Shown: positions 1 to 8,421 of the stretch, piece after piece
Numbering within the stretch: position 1 is the stretch's first letter
How the letters are laid out: each line of letters begins with the position of its first letter
Assembly (NCBI GenBank): GCA_007375785.1
Contig: VMEY01000005.1
Location: 1-18,746, forward strand
DNA: 18,746 nucleotides
DNA from: Parcubacteria group bacterium Athens0416_74
Lineage (GTDB): Bacteria; Patescibacteriota; Minisyncoccia; Phycocordibacterales; UBA2100
Reading direction: 5' to 3'
Translations under genes and position numbers: made by a program
Notes under the pieces: generated by a model
Seen by the model: only the letters and a program-made list of their open reading frames with translations
What the model was told of the DNA's origin: nothing
The model's database searches: none

Positions 1-782
1 CGGGCTTCTTCCCTCTCGACGTTGCGCATCATGAGGGACGGGCCGGTTTCGGCTTTTTTCTTGACCACGGTGAGGTGGCGGGGTGTCGGATTGGGATTTT
101 GCGTCGTCACGGGATACGTCTGAGCGGTCGAATATCCGGTCTTTGAGACGACAATTTGATAATTACTCGCCGCAGGTGCACCGATAAAAGATATGGCGCC
201 GTCTTCTCCCGTGTATGTGGTGATGTTGATGATGGGTGATGTACTCGCGTTGACTATCTGCACCTGTGCATTTTGAAAAGGGATGTTGTTGGCATCGACC
301 ACAATGATCGTGAGCACACCGCCGGGCACCGCCGTCTCTACTCCGGTCGGCGACACACGACCAATAAGTGCGACGCTGCGCTCCCCCTGCCTCGAGACCC
401 ATGAGACCTCGACGCGGATTGTCTTAAAGTCCGCAATGATGCCATTGGTATCGGCTGCACCGAGTCCGTCTTTAAGATCATCGGTATACGCGACAAAAAT
501 TCGTCGTGTATACGACACACCATTGAGTGCCACACTCTCGAGCTGCGGAACATTGCCTGCAGGTATGCCGCCCTCCACACCTATCTGCGGGTATGTGAGA
601 CTTTTCAAATACTCCATGCGCTCGTTGGCGAGTGCTATCGCACCTGCACGCGCCTTATTGTTGCTTACGACTTCGACGGAGAGCTCAAATGCGGCCGCAA
701 TACCGAGAAAGACGACGAGCATAAGCGCCGACCCAACCAAGGTGTCTATCAGGGTCACTCCGCGCTCTCGCGAGTACCGCAT
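1..782 (-). CDS. type IV prepilin-like protein with C-terminal carboxypeptidase-regulatory-like domain (partial)
   Basis: Open frame starting at ATG 782 and running off the left edge (260 codons visible). The start is supported by AAGGAT just upstream; the pilC stop codon TAA lies 5 nt before it, so the two genes are translationally adjacent. The N terminus MRYSRERG|VTLID (cleavage after Gly8) followed by a hydrophobic helix (about 9-33) and then a polar NNKARAGAIALANERMEYLK helix is a class III prepilin signal of the PilV/GspI sort. The residue equivalent to the conserved Glu5 is Asp13. Residues about 152-240 (GGVLTIIVVDANNIPFQNA..., TGEDGAISF, YQIVVSKTGYSTA) resemble a carboxypeptidase-regulatory-like/Ig-like beta domain, unusual in a minor pilin and suggesting an adhesive or structural tip. 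Role inferred: minor pilin or pseudopilin assembled by the neighbouring PilB/PilC. The C terminus is outside the window. Confidence 0.8.
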   Translation of the reverse strand, partial: MRYSRERGVTLIDTLVGSALMLVVFLGIAAAFELSVEVVSNNKARAGAIALANERMEYLKSLTYPQIGVEGGIPAGNVPQLESVALNGVSYTRRIFVAYTDDLKDGLGAADTNGIIADFKTIRVEVSWVSRQGERSVALIGRVSPTGVETAVPGGVLTIIVVDANNIPFQNAQVQIVNASTSPIINITTYTGEDGAISFIGAPAASNYQIVVSKTGYSTAQTYPVTTQNPNPTPRHLTVVKKKAETGPSLMMRNVEREEA

Positions 783-787
783 ATCCT

Positions 788-2005
788 TTAAATATTTTGA
801 GAGAGCGAGTAGATAGGCGTAATCATGGAGACTGCGAAGAACCCGACGGCTGCACCGATGAACACCATGAGGAATGGCTCAATGATTGTAGACATATCTT
901 TCGTCTTTCTATCAACCTCTTCCTCATAAAATACGGCTAGTCTCTTGAGCATTTCCGATGTCTGACCCGTCTCTTCTCCCACCGCCATCATCTCTCCGAC
1001 AAATGGGGGGTAGAGATTGTCGTGCTTTGTAAATGCCTTCGAGAGCGGCTCTCCTTGCCCAACAGCATCTCTCGCCTCGAGAATCACTGCCTGGAAATAT
1101 GAATTTTGTACAACCTCGCGCGAAATATCGAGCGCCGAGAGCACATCGACTCCGGCGCTGAGAAGCGATGAGAGCGTGCGCGAAGTACGCGCGGCGTTTA
1201 TCTCTTTTACGATGCTGTTGATTGCCGGAGTGTGGACCGAGACAAAATCCGCCATGCGACGGCCCGCCGTAGTTCGGAGACCCGTATAAATGACTGCGAT
1301 GATGCCGACGAGGAGCCCGAGCGCGACATACGTGTACTCCATGAGGAAATTGCTCATGCCGATGACGAGCTGCGTCGAATTCGGCAGCTCCGCATCCATC
1401 TCGGCGAATGTCTGCGCGAGAGTCGGCACAACCTGCGTCATCATGAGGATACCGATGCCGCCTATCGCGATGAGAATGATGCATGGGTACAGGAGCGCCC
1501 CGCGGACTTTCTTCTTGAGCTCGTACATGCGCTCCATTTGGTCCGACGTTACTTTGAGCGCGCCGGCGAGATCTCCGCTCTCTTCACCCGCACGCACCAT
1601 GGCGACAAACAAGGGCGTGAAAATATTTGGGTACTTCGCGAGACTTTGATTGAGCGTGTCGCCTCGGCGCACATCACTCGCTATCTCAGATATTGCTTCT
1701 CCGAGTCGCGGATTCTTTGTCTGGCGCTCGAGGACTGAGAGCGCACGAGCGAGGGCGAGACCGGCAGAGAGCATCGCGCCCAAGTTGCGAGCCAAGAGCA
1801 CCTTGTCGTATTCCTTTATCGTCGAGAACTTACTGTTCCAATACTTGATGCTTAGCCAACTCTTAGAATTTTCCTCTGAGACGGAAATGATGCGACCTCC
1901 CTCACGCCGCACAAGACTGTAGAGTTCAAATCGGTCTGCAACTTCGGCGACTCCTTTGTAGACTTCGCCGTCGTTTTTCTCGGCAGTGTATGAAAAGTGC
2001 GACAT
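788..2005 (-). CDS. pilC: type IV pilus assembly / type II secretion inner-membrane platform protein PilC (GspF family)
   Basis: 405 aa, the usual length for PilC/GspF, with two T2SSF repeats (about 68-190 and 270-395) and three membrane segments (about 170-192, 224-244, 376-397). Typical motifs are LARNLGAMLSAGLALARALSVL and MVRAGEESGDLAGAL in the first repeat, and LSSLLSAGVDVLSALDI with MMAVGEETGQTSEML in the second. It forms the membrane platform on which the PilB ATPase drives pilin polymerisation. It lies 81 nt downstream of pilB and 5 nt upstream of the prepilin gene. No Shine-Dalgarno is visible; TATACT lies exactly 7 nt before the ATG, so the gene may be transcribed independently as a leaderless message. 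The reading frame is intact, unlike pilB. Confidence 0.95.
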   Translation of the reverse strand: MSHFSYTAEKNDGEVYKGVAEVADRFELYSLVRREGGRIISVSEENSKSWLSIKYWNSKFSTIKEYDKVLLARNLGAMLSAGLALARALSVLERQTKNPRLGEAISEIASDVRRGDTLNQSLAKYPNIFTPLFVAMVRAGEESGDLAGALKVTSDQMERMYELKKKVRGALLYPCIILIAIGGIGILMMTQVVPTLAQTFAEMDAELPNSTQLVIGMSNFLMEYTYVALGLLVGIIAVIYTGLRTTAGRRMADFVSVHTPAINSIVKEINAARTSRTLSSLLSAGVDVLSALDISREVVQNSYFQAVILEARDAVGQGEPLSKAFTKHDNLYPPFVGEMMAVGEETGQTSEMLKRLAVFYEEEVDRKTKDMSTIIEPFLMVFIGAAVGFFAVSMITPIYSLSQNI

Positions 2006-2012
2006 TGCACTC

Positions 2013-2018
2013 AGTATA
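2013..2018 (-). promoter_or_regulatory. putative leaderless -10 box of pilC
   Basis: On the minus strand TATACT is followed by 7 nt and then the pilC ATG (2005). This spacing puts the expected transcription start on or next to the start codon. No recognisable -35 box. The same arrangement occurs before yraN, tig and clpP. Confidence 0.5.
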
Positions 2019-2086
2019 TCTTGTATTCGCTCTCCGCTTCTCTTTTTTCCACCTATTCGACGACAATACGGAACACAGGGGTGTAG

Positions 2087-3749
2087 TTATTCTGCTACTA
2101 CGCGCAAAACTTCTTCGATAGTGGTCAACCCCTGTGCTGCTCTGAAGATGCCATCTTCACTCATGGTGAGCATACCTTCCTTTTTTGCCTGTGCTTCGAT
2201 GGCATCGCCCGTCGCTCCCGCCATGATGAGTTCTTTAATGGTGCTTGTCACCGTCATGACTTCATAGATACCCACACGTCCGGCGTATCCGCTCGGCGTC
2301 TGACCACCTTCTTTGGGCTTATAGAACGGAATATTCTTCCACGTGGCATCACTCTTAAAAGCTTTTTCATCCTTGAGCGCCTTGAGTACGGTCCCCGCAT
2401 CAACGAGCTTTTCGAGCTGTGCCTGTTCATCGCGCGAAAGTTCGTACTGCTCACGGTCAGGTGCCAGACGGCGCACGAGACGCTGGCCGATGATGACGCG
2501 AAGTGTGGAGACAAGGAGGAATGGCTCTATGCGAAGCGTTGACGGCGAGGCTAGCAGTCTCTTTATCGCGAATTTCGCCGACCATGATGATGTCGGGGTC
2601 TTGGCGAACAAGAGTACGCAGACCATTGGCAAACGTGAAACCTATTTCGGGGCGCACCTGAGTCTGATTGACGCGCGCCATTTGGTATTCAATCGGGTCC
2701 TCAACTGTCGAAATGTTTACATCGGGCGTATTCACGAGATCGAGGAGTGTGTAAAGAGTCGTCGATTTACCTGCGCCGGTCGGACCCGTAGTGAGCAACA
2801 TGCCCGTCGTCTTGCGAATCGCGTCGTGCATTCGCTCAAGCGCAGTACCATGGAAACCAATACTCTCGAGCGTGAAGCCGGAAATCGAGTCGCGCAAAAG
2901 TCGCATCACTATCTTCTCTCCAAAATACGTCGGGAGAATCGAGACGCGGAACGAGACTCGCTCACCGCCGCTCTCCGTGCCAAATCGGCCGTCCTGCGGC
3001 AGGCGCTTCTCATCGAGCTTCATATTTGAAAGCACTTTTACGCGCGCAGTAATCGCCGGAGCGGCGTGCTTTGGGAGCTCCATCGCATCGTGCAGGATGC
3101 CGTCGATTCGGTATCGGATGAGAAGTGAGTCTTCGAGTGGCTCTATGTGGATGTCGGATGCGCCCTGCGCGTTGGCATGGCGCAGAAGCGTATCGACAAT
3201 GCGCACCGCAGGCACCCCCTCGGCCATTTGCTTGAGGTCCTCATCTTTCGTCTCCCCCGCGGTCGCGGCGAGCGCTGCCGTCTCCCGCTGAATCACATCG
3301 CCCAGGTTGTCCTTGAGGGACTGCTGATAGAGCTTGAGCGCGTGCTTTATCGATGCCGCATCAGTGAGACGCGGCAATATCTTCAAGTGCGTTTTCTTTT
3401 TGATGAAGTCAATTGCGGCAAGGTCGTCGGTATCGAGCATCGCTACTTCGAGCTCGTCGCCACGGTGGTTGTACGCGATGATGTTGTTGCGGCGAGCCAC
3501 CGGTTCGGGCACGAGGCTAAGGGTCTCGTAGTTGATATTGGTACCCATGAGCGATACGAAAGGGATGCCGAGGATATACGCATAGGTACGTCGTAGCTCA
3601 TCCTCACCGATTGCGCTCTTTGCAATCAGGATATCGCCGACAGGCTGTCCCGATGCCTTTGCTTCCACCTCTGCGGCATCGAAATCTTTCTGCGACACGA
3701 GTCCCGCATCCGAGAGGAATGACTTGAGGTGCGTATCAGAGATATACAT
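2087..3749 (-). pseudogene. pilB: type IV pilus assembly ATPase PilB, frameshifted with internal loss of the His box
   Basis: Two overlapping minus-strand frames together give a PilB/GspE ATPase. The first part (from ATG 3749; an in-frame GTG at 3755 is an alternative) has the N-terminal GspE-II domain (YISDTHLKSFLSDAGL, about 1-140), SDIHIEPLEDSLLIRYRIDG (198-217), Walker A GPTGAGKST (322-330), the Asp box STVEDPIEY (347-355) and Walker B DPDIIMVGEIRD (384-395). It stays in register to ...SLAVNAS at about 2532. The family motif LTGH..FSTLHTND...RLIDMG (His box) should follow, but the sequence jumps directly to IEPFLLVSTLRVIIGQRLVRRLAP in another frame from 2530 and runs to TAA 2087. Roughly 25 codons are missing and the net length is not a multiple of three. 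The zinc-binding cysteines common in GspE are also absent. Either the motor is inactivated or this is an assembly/consensus error; read evidence is needed to choose. Confidence 0.85.
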
Positions 3750-3757
3750 CTCCACTT

Positions 3758-3767
3758 GCGGTACACT
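3758..3767. promoter_or_regulatory. overlapping divergent -10 boxes between pilB and the spermidine-synthase-like gene
   Basis: The two genes are only about 34 nt apart. On the plus strand TACACT (3762-3767) lies 16 nt before ATG 3784; on the minus strand TACCGC (3763-3758) lies 8 nt before ATG 3749. The two hexamers overlap, so the two promoters would probably be mutually exclusive. No Shine-Dalgarno on either side. Inferred from motif and spacing only. Confidence 0.4.
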
Positions 3768-3783
3768 GTGACCTATCGCAGCT

Positions 3784-5892
3784 ATGTTCCGTCATTTCTT
3801 GCAAAATCGGACGCATGCTTCCTATCTCTGGAATGCGCTTGTGATTTTAGTAAGCTCATTTCTTCTTTTCGAGATTCAATTCATAGCCGGTAAGCATTTC
3901 CTGCCTGAATTCGGCGGGTCTTCCGGCGTGTGGGCAGCGAGTCTCCTTTTTTTCACGACGCTTCTCTTCCTCGGATATACCTACGTGTTTGCACTCTCTC
4001 GCTTGCGGGTGCGCAATCAGATATTCGTACACACAGCTCTTTCGATAGTCGCGGTGCTTGGGGTCGCGTATTCGCTCATCTATTACCAGTCGCTCTTTGA
4101 GCTCGGTGTCATGTCCGCCGAAGTCTCTCCCTACATCCGCATCTTAGTTGCGCTCTCTCTTTCCGTCGGCCTGCCCTACTTTCTACTCTCGAGCACAAGT
4201 CCTCTCCTTCAATTTTGGTACGGGCTTTCGAGTGCGAAGGAGCCGTACACGCTCTATGCGATATCAAACGTAGGCTCTGCGCTCGCGCTCCTCTCCTATC
4301 CGTTTGTGCTCGAGCCACTCTTTACGCTTTCTGTGCAGGAGTATGTATGGGCCGCCTTATTCTGTGTGGTCGCGTGCGCATCGGTAGCACTTGGGATAGT
4401 GCACTACAAGGCAAGCTCACATCACGCGCAAAAAGCGCCCGTACATGCAGAGGAAGGGGCCAGTTCGCAAACGCTTGGCACATACGCCGTCTGGATTCTT
4501 GGCGGTGCATTCCCCTCGTTTCTCCTCGTTGCGACGACCACGCAAATCACTGAAGAGCTCGCACCGGTGCCCCTCCTCTGGATGCTCCCTCTTTTCCTGT
4601 ACCTACTTTCTTTCATCCTTGCATTCAGCGGGCGCGGCAGCGGATACTGGTATCCGTTTTGGATGTTTCTCGCGGCAATCGGTGCTTTCCTGATGCTCGA
4701 CGCGCATTCGTTTCAACTTATCTCGCAGATACTGGCGTATCTCGTACTTCTCTTCTTTGCCGGGGTTGTGTGCCACAGAGCGGTTTATGCCAAAAGACCC
4801 TCCACGCACCGCTTACCGCTCTTCTACCTTTCGCTCTCTCTCGGTGGCGCTCTCGGCGCGCTCGCGGGAAGCATTATCGCACCGCTGGTCTTTACGCACT
4901 TTTATGAATTCCCGTTAAGCGTCGCCCTCTCAGCGATAGTGGCAGCGCTCTTGCTCTCTCCGCTGTATTTCCCGCGCATTATGAGCGAGCGCACTATCCG
5001 ATACACGAAGCTCCTCTTTATCGTAATCGTCGTGGCATACGCATCGCACGCAGCGGTACGCGGCGAAGAAGCAGGGACGATAACCTCGAGAAATTTTTAC
5101 GGTGCGGCGAGTATTGTGCTCAACACCCAAACGACGATTTTGATGCACGGGACTACGATGCACGGACTGCAGCTCAATGATGCAGCGAGCAAGCGCCTCC
5201 CGACCACGTACTACACGCAGGGAAGCGGTGCAGGAAGAGCTCTCGCGTACGCGCGTGATTCGAGGGGCGCAAACCTCAACGTGGGAGTGCTCGGCCTCGG
5301 CACAGGCACGCTCGCTGCGTACTGCGAATCAGGCGACACGTTTGTCTTCTATGAGATAGACCGCCGAATGATTGCGCTTGCTCATCAGTACTTTTCGTAC
5401 CTCTCCCAATGCGAAGGTGTGTCAGTGCGAGAGGGCGATGGACGCCTGCTTTTGGAGCACGAGCTCGCGAACAACACTCCCGGGCAATACGATGTCCTCA
5501 TCGTCGACGCATTCAGCAACGACAAGGTGCCCGCGCACCTGCTCACGCTCGAGGCTGTGTTTACCTATGGTGCCCATTTGCGCGATCAAAACAGCATCCT
5601 CGCCATCCACGTCTCGAGCAAGTACCTCAATATCGCGCCGGTTGTCCTGCGACTCGCAGAAGAAGCGGGCTTCAGTGCAATCGTAGTCAACGAGGCCGGG
5701 GCCACCGAGCTCGCGTCCCCCTCGCGATGGGTCCTGCTCTCGAAAAATCCGGACGTATTCACGTCGGTGATATTTGCTCAGTCTAACGACAGTGAGACAC
5801 CGGCAGATGCGCCGCTCTGGACAGACTCTTACACAAGCATCGTCCCGATGCTCTTTATCCCTGAATTGCCGGATTTGGTATTCTGGGATTAA
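3784..5892 (+). CDS. membrane protein fused to a spermidine synthase-like methyltransferase-fold domain
   Basis: 702 aa in two halves. Residues 1 to about 425 are very hydrophobic with about a dozen predicted membrane segments (for example 15-37, 47-70, 187-207, 263-283, 315-332, 348-372, 378-397, 406-425). Residues about 430-690 form a spermidine-synthase/SAM-fold domain: nucleotide loop VGVLGLGTGTL (about 498-508), acidic residue after beta 2 in YEIDRRM (E524, D526), EGDGRLLLEHE (D552) and QYDVLIVDAFSNDKVPAHLLT (D575), where spermidine synthases place their catalytic Asp. It matches the 'fused MFS/spermidine synthase' proteins common in CPR and environmental bacteria, whose substrate is not established. 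Polyamine synthesis is therefore a fold-level inference. Divergent from the pilus genes; not obviously in an operon with nusA, which has its own promoter. Confidence 0.8.
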   Translation: MFRHFLQNRTHASYLWNALVILVSSFLLFEIQFIAGKHFLPEFGGSSGVWAASLLFFTTLLFLGYTYVFALSRLRVRNQIFVHTALSIVAVLGVAYSLIYYQSLFELGVMSAEVSPYIRILVALSLSVGLPYFLLSSTSPLLQFWYGLSSAKEPYTLYAISNVGSALALLSYPFVLEPLFTLSVQEYVWAALFCVVACASVALGIVHYKASSHHAQKAPVHAEEGASSQTLGTYAVWILGGAFPSFLLVATTTQITEELAPVPLLWMLPLFLYLLSFILAFSGRGSGYWYPFWMFLAAIGAFLMLDAHSFQLISQILAYLVLLFFAGVVCHRAVYAKRPSTHRLPLFYLSLSLGGALGALAGSIIAPLVFTHFYEFPLSVALSAIVAALLLSPLYFPRIMSERTIRYTKLLFIVIVVAYASHAAVRGEEAGTITSRNFYGAASIVLNTQTTILMHGTTMHGLQLNDAASKRLPTTYYTQGSGAGRALAYARDSRGANLNVGVLGLGTGTLAAYCESGDTFVFYEIDRRMIALAHQYFSYLSQCEGVSVREGDGRLLLEHELANNTPGQYDVLIVDAFSNDKVPAHLLTLEAVFTYGAHLRDQNSILAIHVSSKYLNIAPVVLRLAEEAGFSAIVVNEAGATELASPSRWVLLSKNPDVFTSVIFAQSNDSETPADAPLWTDSYTSIVPMLFIPELPDLVFWD

Positions 5893-5909
5893 GGCAGTCG
5901 GTCCTATTC

Positions 5910-5938
5910 TTGACACCCTAATTCTCCTCCTATATATT
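5910..5938 (+). promoter_or_regulatory. canonical sigma-70-type promoter of nusA
   Basis: TTGACA (5910-5915), 17-nt spacer, TATATT (5933-5938). It is the best consensus promoter in the window. Expected start about 5945, giving a leader of about 59 nt before nusA ATG 6004. Confidence 0.75.
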
Positions 5939-5946
5939 GAGTGAAC

Positions 5947-5975
5947 AAGTTCCGCCTTTGGCGGGCGCTTTTTTT
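5947..5975 (+). terminator. terminator-like hairpin in the nusA leader (possible attenuator)
   Basis: CCGCC-TTT-GGCGG (5952-5964) followed by GCGC and a run of seven T (5969-5975); AAG/CTT can extend the stem. It lies downstream of the nusA promoter, so besides ending transcripts from the upstream gene it would act on nusA's own leader RNA. Confidence 0.6.
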
Positions 5976-6003
5976 AAAAGGCAGTTAGCACAACACAATC
6001 TAT

Positions 6004-7347
6004 ATGTCTCTCTTCGACCTTAAATCGCTCAACTCAGCCCTCGATGAGCTCCAGCAGGAGCGCGGCATCTCTCGTGACAGCGTCGTAGACGCCCTCGCCA
6101 CAGCACTTGCCGCCGCGTATCGCCGTGAATACGGTAAGCGCGGCCAGATAATCCGCGCCACCTTCAATCCTGAGACAGGCGACATGGAGTTCCGTCAGGC
6201 AAAAATCGTCGTCGACGCAACTCTCGTGCGCAAAGAAGATGAGGAGCCTACCTCGGAGGAAGACCATCGCTCTCGCTTCAATCCGGAGCAGCACATCATG
6301 ATAGAGGACGCGCGCCGCATTAAGCGCGATGCGCAGCTCGATGAAGAGATCTCATTCCCTCTCGAGACTCAGGAAGATTTCGGCCGTATCGCAGCGCAAG
6401 CGGCTAAGCAGGTAATCATGCAAAAGGTCCGCGAAGCGGAGCGCGCGAGCATCATCCAAGAATACGGTGAGCGCGAAGGTGAAATCGTCACCGGTCACGT
6501 GCAGCGCTTCGAGCGAGGCAATCTCTACATTGACCTCGGCCGTGCCACCGCAATTCTCCCCTACGATGAGCAGATTCCGGGTGAGAGATACCGCCAGGGC
6601 GAGCGCGTCCGAGCACTCCTCCTCCGCGTCGACGAGGGCGTCCGTGGCACTTTCATCCGCCTCTCCCGCTCTCACCCGCGCTTCCTCACGAAGCTCTTCG
6701 AAACCGAGGTACCTGAGATGGCGAGCGGTGTCGTAGAAGTGAAAGGAATCGTCCGCGAGCCGGGCAGCCGCGCAAAGATAGCGGTATTCTCCAACGATAG
6801 TCATATCGACCCGGTCGGTGCACTTGTCGGTCAGCGCGGTGTCCGCGTAGCCGTCGTTACATCCGAACTCGGCGGTGAAAAGATTGACGTCGTAGAGTGG
6901 TCAGAAAACACGGGAGACTTTGTGAAAGAGGCGCTCAAGCCCGCACAGGTACTCAGCATCGAACTCTTCGAGAGCGAGAACCGCGCAGTCGTATCCGTCG
7001 CTGAAGATCAGCAGTCTCTCGCCATTGGCCGCGGCGGCCAAAACGTGCGCCTCGCCGCACGCCTTACCGGATGGAAAATTGACATACGCTCGATGGGTGG
7101 CGACCAGGTCGCTGTGGACGATGGCACTGCTCCTGCAGAAGCGCAGCCTACCGATGTGGAAAATGTAAGCGCCACAGAAGATACTTTTGAGGAGGCAAAA
7201 AAAGACATCTCCGGCGACGATGATGAGGCAAAAGACACGGGCGAAGAGAATATCGAGCCTGTAGCCCAAGACCGCGATATCGCCGACGAAAAAGTGGAGG
7301 AACAACAGGAGGAAACAACCGACGACAAAGAAAAAGACGCCGAATAG
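6004..7347 (+). CDS. nusA: transcription termination/antitermination factor NusA
   Basis: 447 aa. The N-terminal RNA-polymerase-binding domain starts MSLFDLKSLNSALDELQQERGIS and includes VVDALATALAAAYRREYG. It is followed by an S1 domain (about 158-222, GEIVTGHVQRFERGNLYIDLG), KH1 (about 226-300, with VGALVGQRGVRV) and KH2 (about 305-365, with AIGRGGQNVRLAARLTGWKIDI). The tail after residue 370 is a strongly acidic Asp/Glu-rich stretch of about 75 residues in place of the AR repeats of E. coli NusA. The N-terminal domain has a Glu-rich insertion around 75-95. NusA binds elongating polymerase and modulates pausing and termination. No Shine-Dalgarno precedes the ATG. It is convergent with the next gene and has a long leader containing a terminator-like hairpin, which fits autoregulation (inference). 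Confidence 0.95.
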   Translation: MSLFDLKSLNSALDELQQERGISRDSVVDALATALAAAYRREYGKRGQIIRATFNPETGDMEFRQAKIVVDATLVRKEDEEPTSEEDHRSRFNPEQHIMIEDARRIKRDAQLDEEISFPLETQEDFGRIAAQAAKQVIMQKVREAERASIIQEYGEREGEIVTGHVQRFERGNLYIDLGRATAILPYDEQIPGERYRQGERVRALLLRVDEGVRGTFIRLSRSHPRFLTKLFETEVPEMASGVVEVKGIVREPGSRAKIAVFSNDSHIDPVGALVGQRGVRVAVVTSELGGEKIDVVEWSENTGDFVKEALKPAQVLSIELFESENRAVVSVAEDQQSLAIGRGGQNVRLAARLTGWKIDIRSMGGDQVAVDDGTAPAEAQPTDVENVSATEDTFEEAKKDISGDDDEAKDTGEENIEPVAQDRDIADEKVEEQQEETTDDKEKDAE

Positions 7348-7413
7348 TGATTGCTTCGACGCCTTCCTTACGATATTGACGCCCTCGGAAATCCCAAGGT
7401 TGGCTGAACTCGA

Positions 7414-7710
7414 TCAGTGGCCATTGGTTTCGGCCAACTCCTCCGACGTTCTCAGCTTTAGTTGCACCGGAGGACAATCTTCGTAAGCCTCCCACGCTTG
7501 CTCAAATACGACAATCAGGGCTGCCGCATCAAGATTACCAATGCCTCGAACCGCGTTCGCAAACGCAAGCCGCGTAGGTAAATCGAGCTCCCTTTCGACG
7601 CCGAGTTTCTTCATCAAGCTGTCGACGGCGGCAGTGTCGAATAGCCCTCCCTGACTGGCTTGCATGTGTGCGACCGCATTGAGTTTGCGGAACAAATCCG
7701 ACCGTTTCAT
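7414..7710 (-). CDS. hypothetical protein with strong ribosome binding site
   Basis: 98 aa from ATG 7710, preceded by GGAGGT (7720-7715) 4 nt upstream, one of only two textbook Shine-Dalgarno sequences in the window; this fixes the start against a longer frame beginning at 7749. The product (MKRSDLFRKLNAVAHMQASQGGLFDTAAVDSL... ending ELAETNGH) is predicted mostly alpha-helical and soluble, with no signal peptide or membrane segment. I do not recognise a family. It sits convergent to nusA and divergent to ppa. A TTGACA box at 7773-7768 with TTTGCT 17 nt further is a plausible promoter. Stop codon TGA. The non-typical translation signal may mark a laterally acquired or separately regulated gene (inference). 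Confidence 0.7.
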   Translation of the reverse strand: MKRSDLFRKLNAVAHMQASQGGLFDTAAVDSLMKKLGVERELDLPTRLAFANAVRGIGNLDAAALIVVFEQAWEAYEDCPPVQLKLRTSEELAETNGH

Positions 7711-7744
7711 GTAGACCTCCGTGTAGCATGAGCACTCAGCCTTT

Positions 7745-7773
7745 AGCAAACACTACTCTTTGTGCGTTGTCAA
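7745..7773 (-). promoter_or_regulatory. possible promoter of the 7414-7710 gene
   Basis: On the minus strand TTGACA (7773-7768), 17-nt spacer, TTTGCT (7750-7745; weak match). The predicted start near 7738 leaves a leader of about 28 nt containing the GGAGGT ribosome site. It lies back to back with the ppa promoter. Confidence 0.4.
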
Positions 7774-7788
7774 AATGATACAAATTGA

Positions 7789-7794
7789 TACACT
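7789..7794 (+). promoter_or_regulatory. putative -10 box of ppa
   Basis: TACACT with 10 nt to the ATG at 7805, implying a leader of only a few nucleotides. No Shine-Dalgarno is present, and the longer frame starting at 7760 would begin upstream of this box. Confidence 0.45.
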
Positions 7795-7804
7795 TTGCGA
7801 CTAT

Positions 7805-8392
7805 ATGGCCAACATAAACCACAAGCCGTCGAAGTACATGCTCAACCTTCTCCATGTATTGCCTGCTTTCGCCGACGAGGAGAAGGGCGTCGTCAACACG
7901 ATTGTAGAAATCATCGCGGGTTCTATCAATAAGTACGAGGTCATCACGGAGAGCGGCCAACTCAAGCTGGACCGCGTCGGGTATTCATCGATGGCGCATC
8001 CGTACACATACGGCGCTATCCCCCAGACGTGGGACCTCGATGGCGACCCACTCGACATATTCATCCCCAATGTGACTGAGACCCTCGTCCCCGGCTCCCT
8101 CGTCGAGGCGCGCATCATCGGCGCAATGAAGTTTATCGACGACGGAGAAGTCGACGACAAAATCATCGCAGTCCTCAACGATGATAAGCGTGTCGAACAC
8201 ATCAAATCAGTCGACGACCTTGGCGAATACTTCAAGAAAGAGACCAAATACTTTTGGGAAAACTACAAGGCATTGAAAAAGCCGGGCACCGGACAGGTCA
8301 ACGAGTTCCTTGGAGCCAAGGAAGCAATCGAGATCGTCCGAGAATCAATGGAGCGATACCAAAAAGACTACGCCCCAAAGTTCGAGGAGTAA
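7805..8392 (+). CDS. ppa: soluble inorganic pyrophosphatase, family I
   Basis: 195 aa. Hydrolyses pyrophosphate to two phosphates in the cytoplasm, pulling nucleotide and nucleic-acid synthesis forward. The family I signature DGDPLDIFI (residues 79-87; metal ligands D79, D81 and D84) is intact, and other active-site elements are present: INKYEV (41-46), LKLDRV (53-58), HPYTYGAIPQT (65-75), IDDGEVDDKI (111-120) and YFWENYKALKKPG. I chose ATG 7805 over an in-frame upstream start at 7760 because the extra 15 residues match nothing expected for the family and the -10 box TACACT lies between the two. It is a single gene flanked by an unrelated divergent gene and a secreted-protein gene. Length is close to the bacterial and archaeal norm of about 175-200. 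Confidence 0.93.
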   Translation: MANINHKPSKYMLNLLHVLPAFADEEKGVVNTIVEIIAGSINKYEVITESGQLKLDRVGYSSMAHPYTYGAIPQTWDLDGDPLDIFIPNVTETLVPGSLVEARIIGAMKFIDDGEVDDKIIAVLNDDKRVEHIKSVDDLGEYFKKETKYFWENYKALKKPGTGQVNEFLGAKEAIEIVRESMERYQKDYAPKFEE

Positions 8393-8421
8393 TCCCCCGT
8401 CCCCTCATACGTCTTTCACCG

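Noticed and set aside
7736..7960. 74-aa minus-strand frame over the start of ppa
   Set aside because: Antisense to conserved ppa coding sequence; no promoter or ribosome site.
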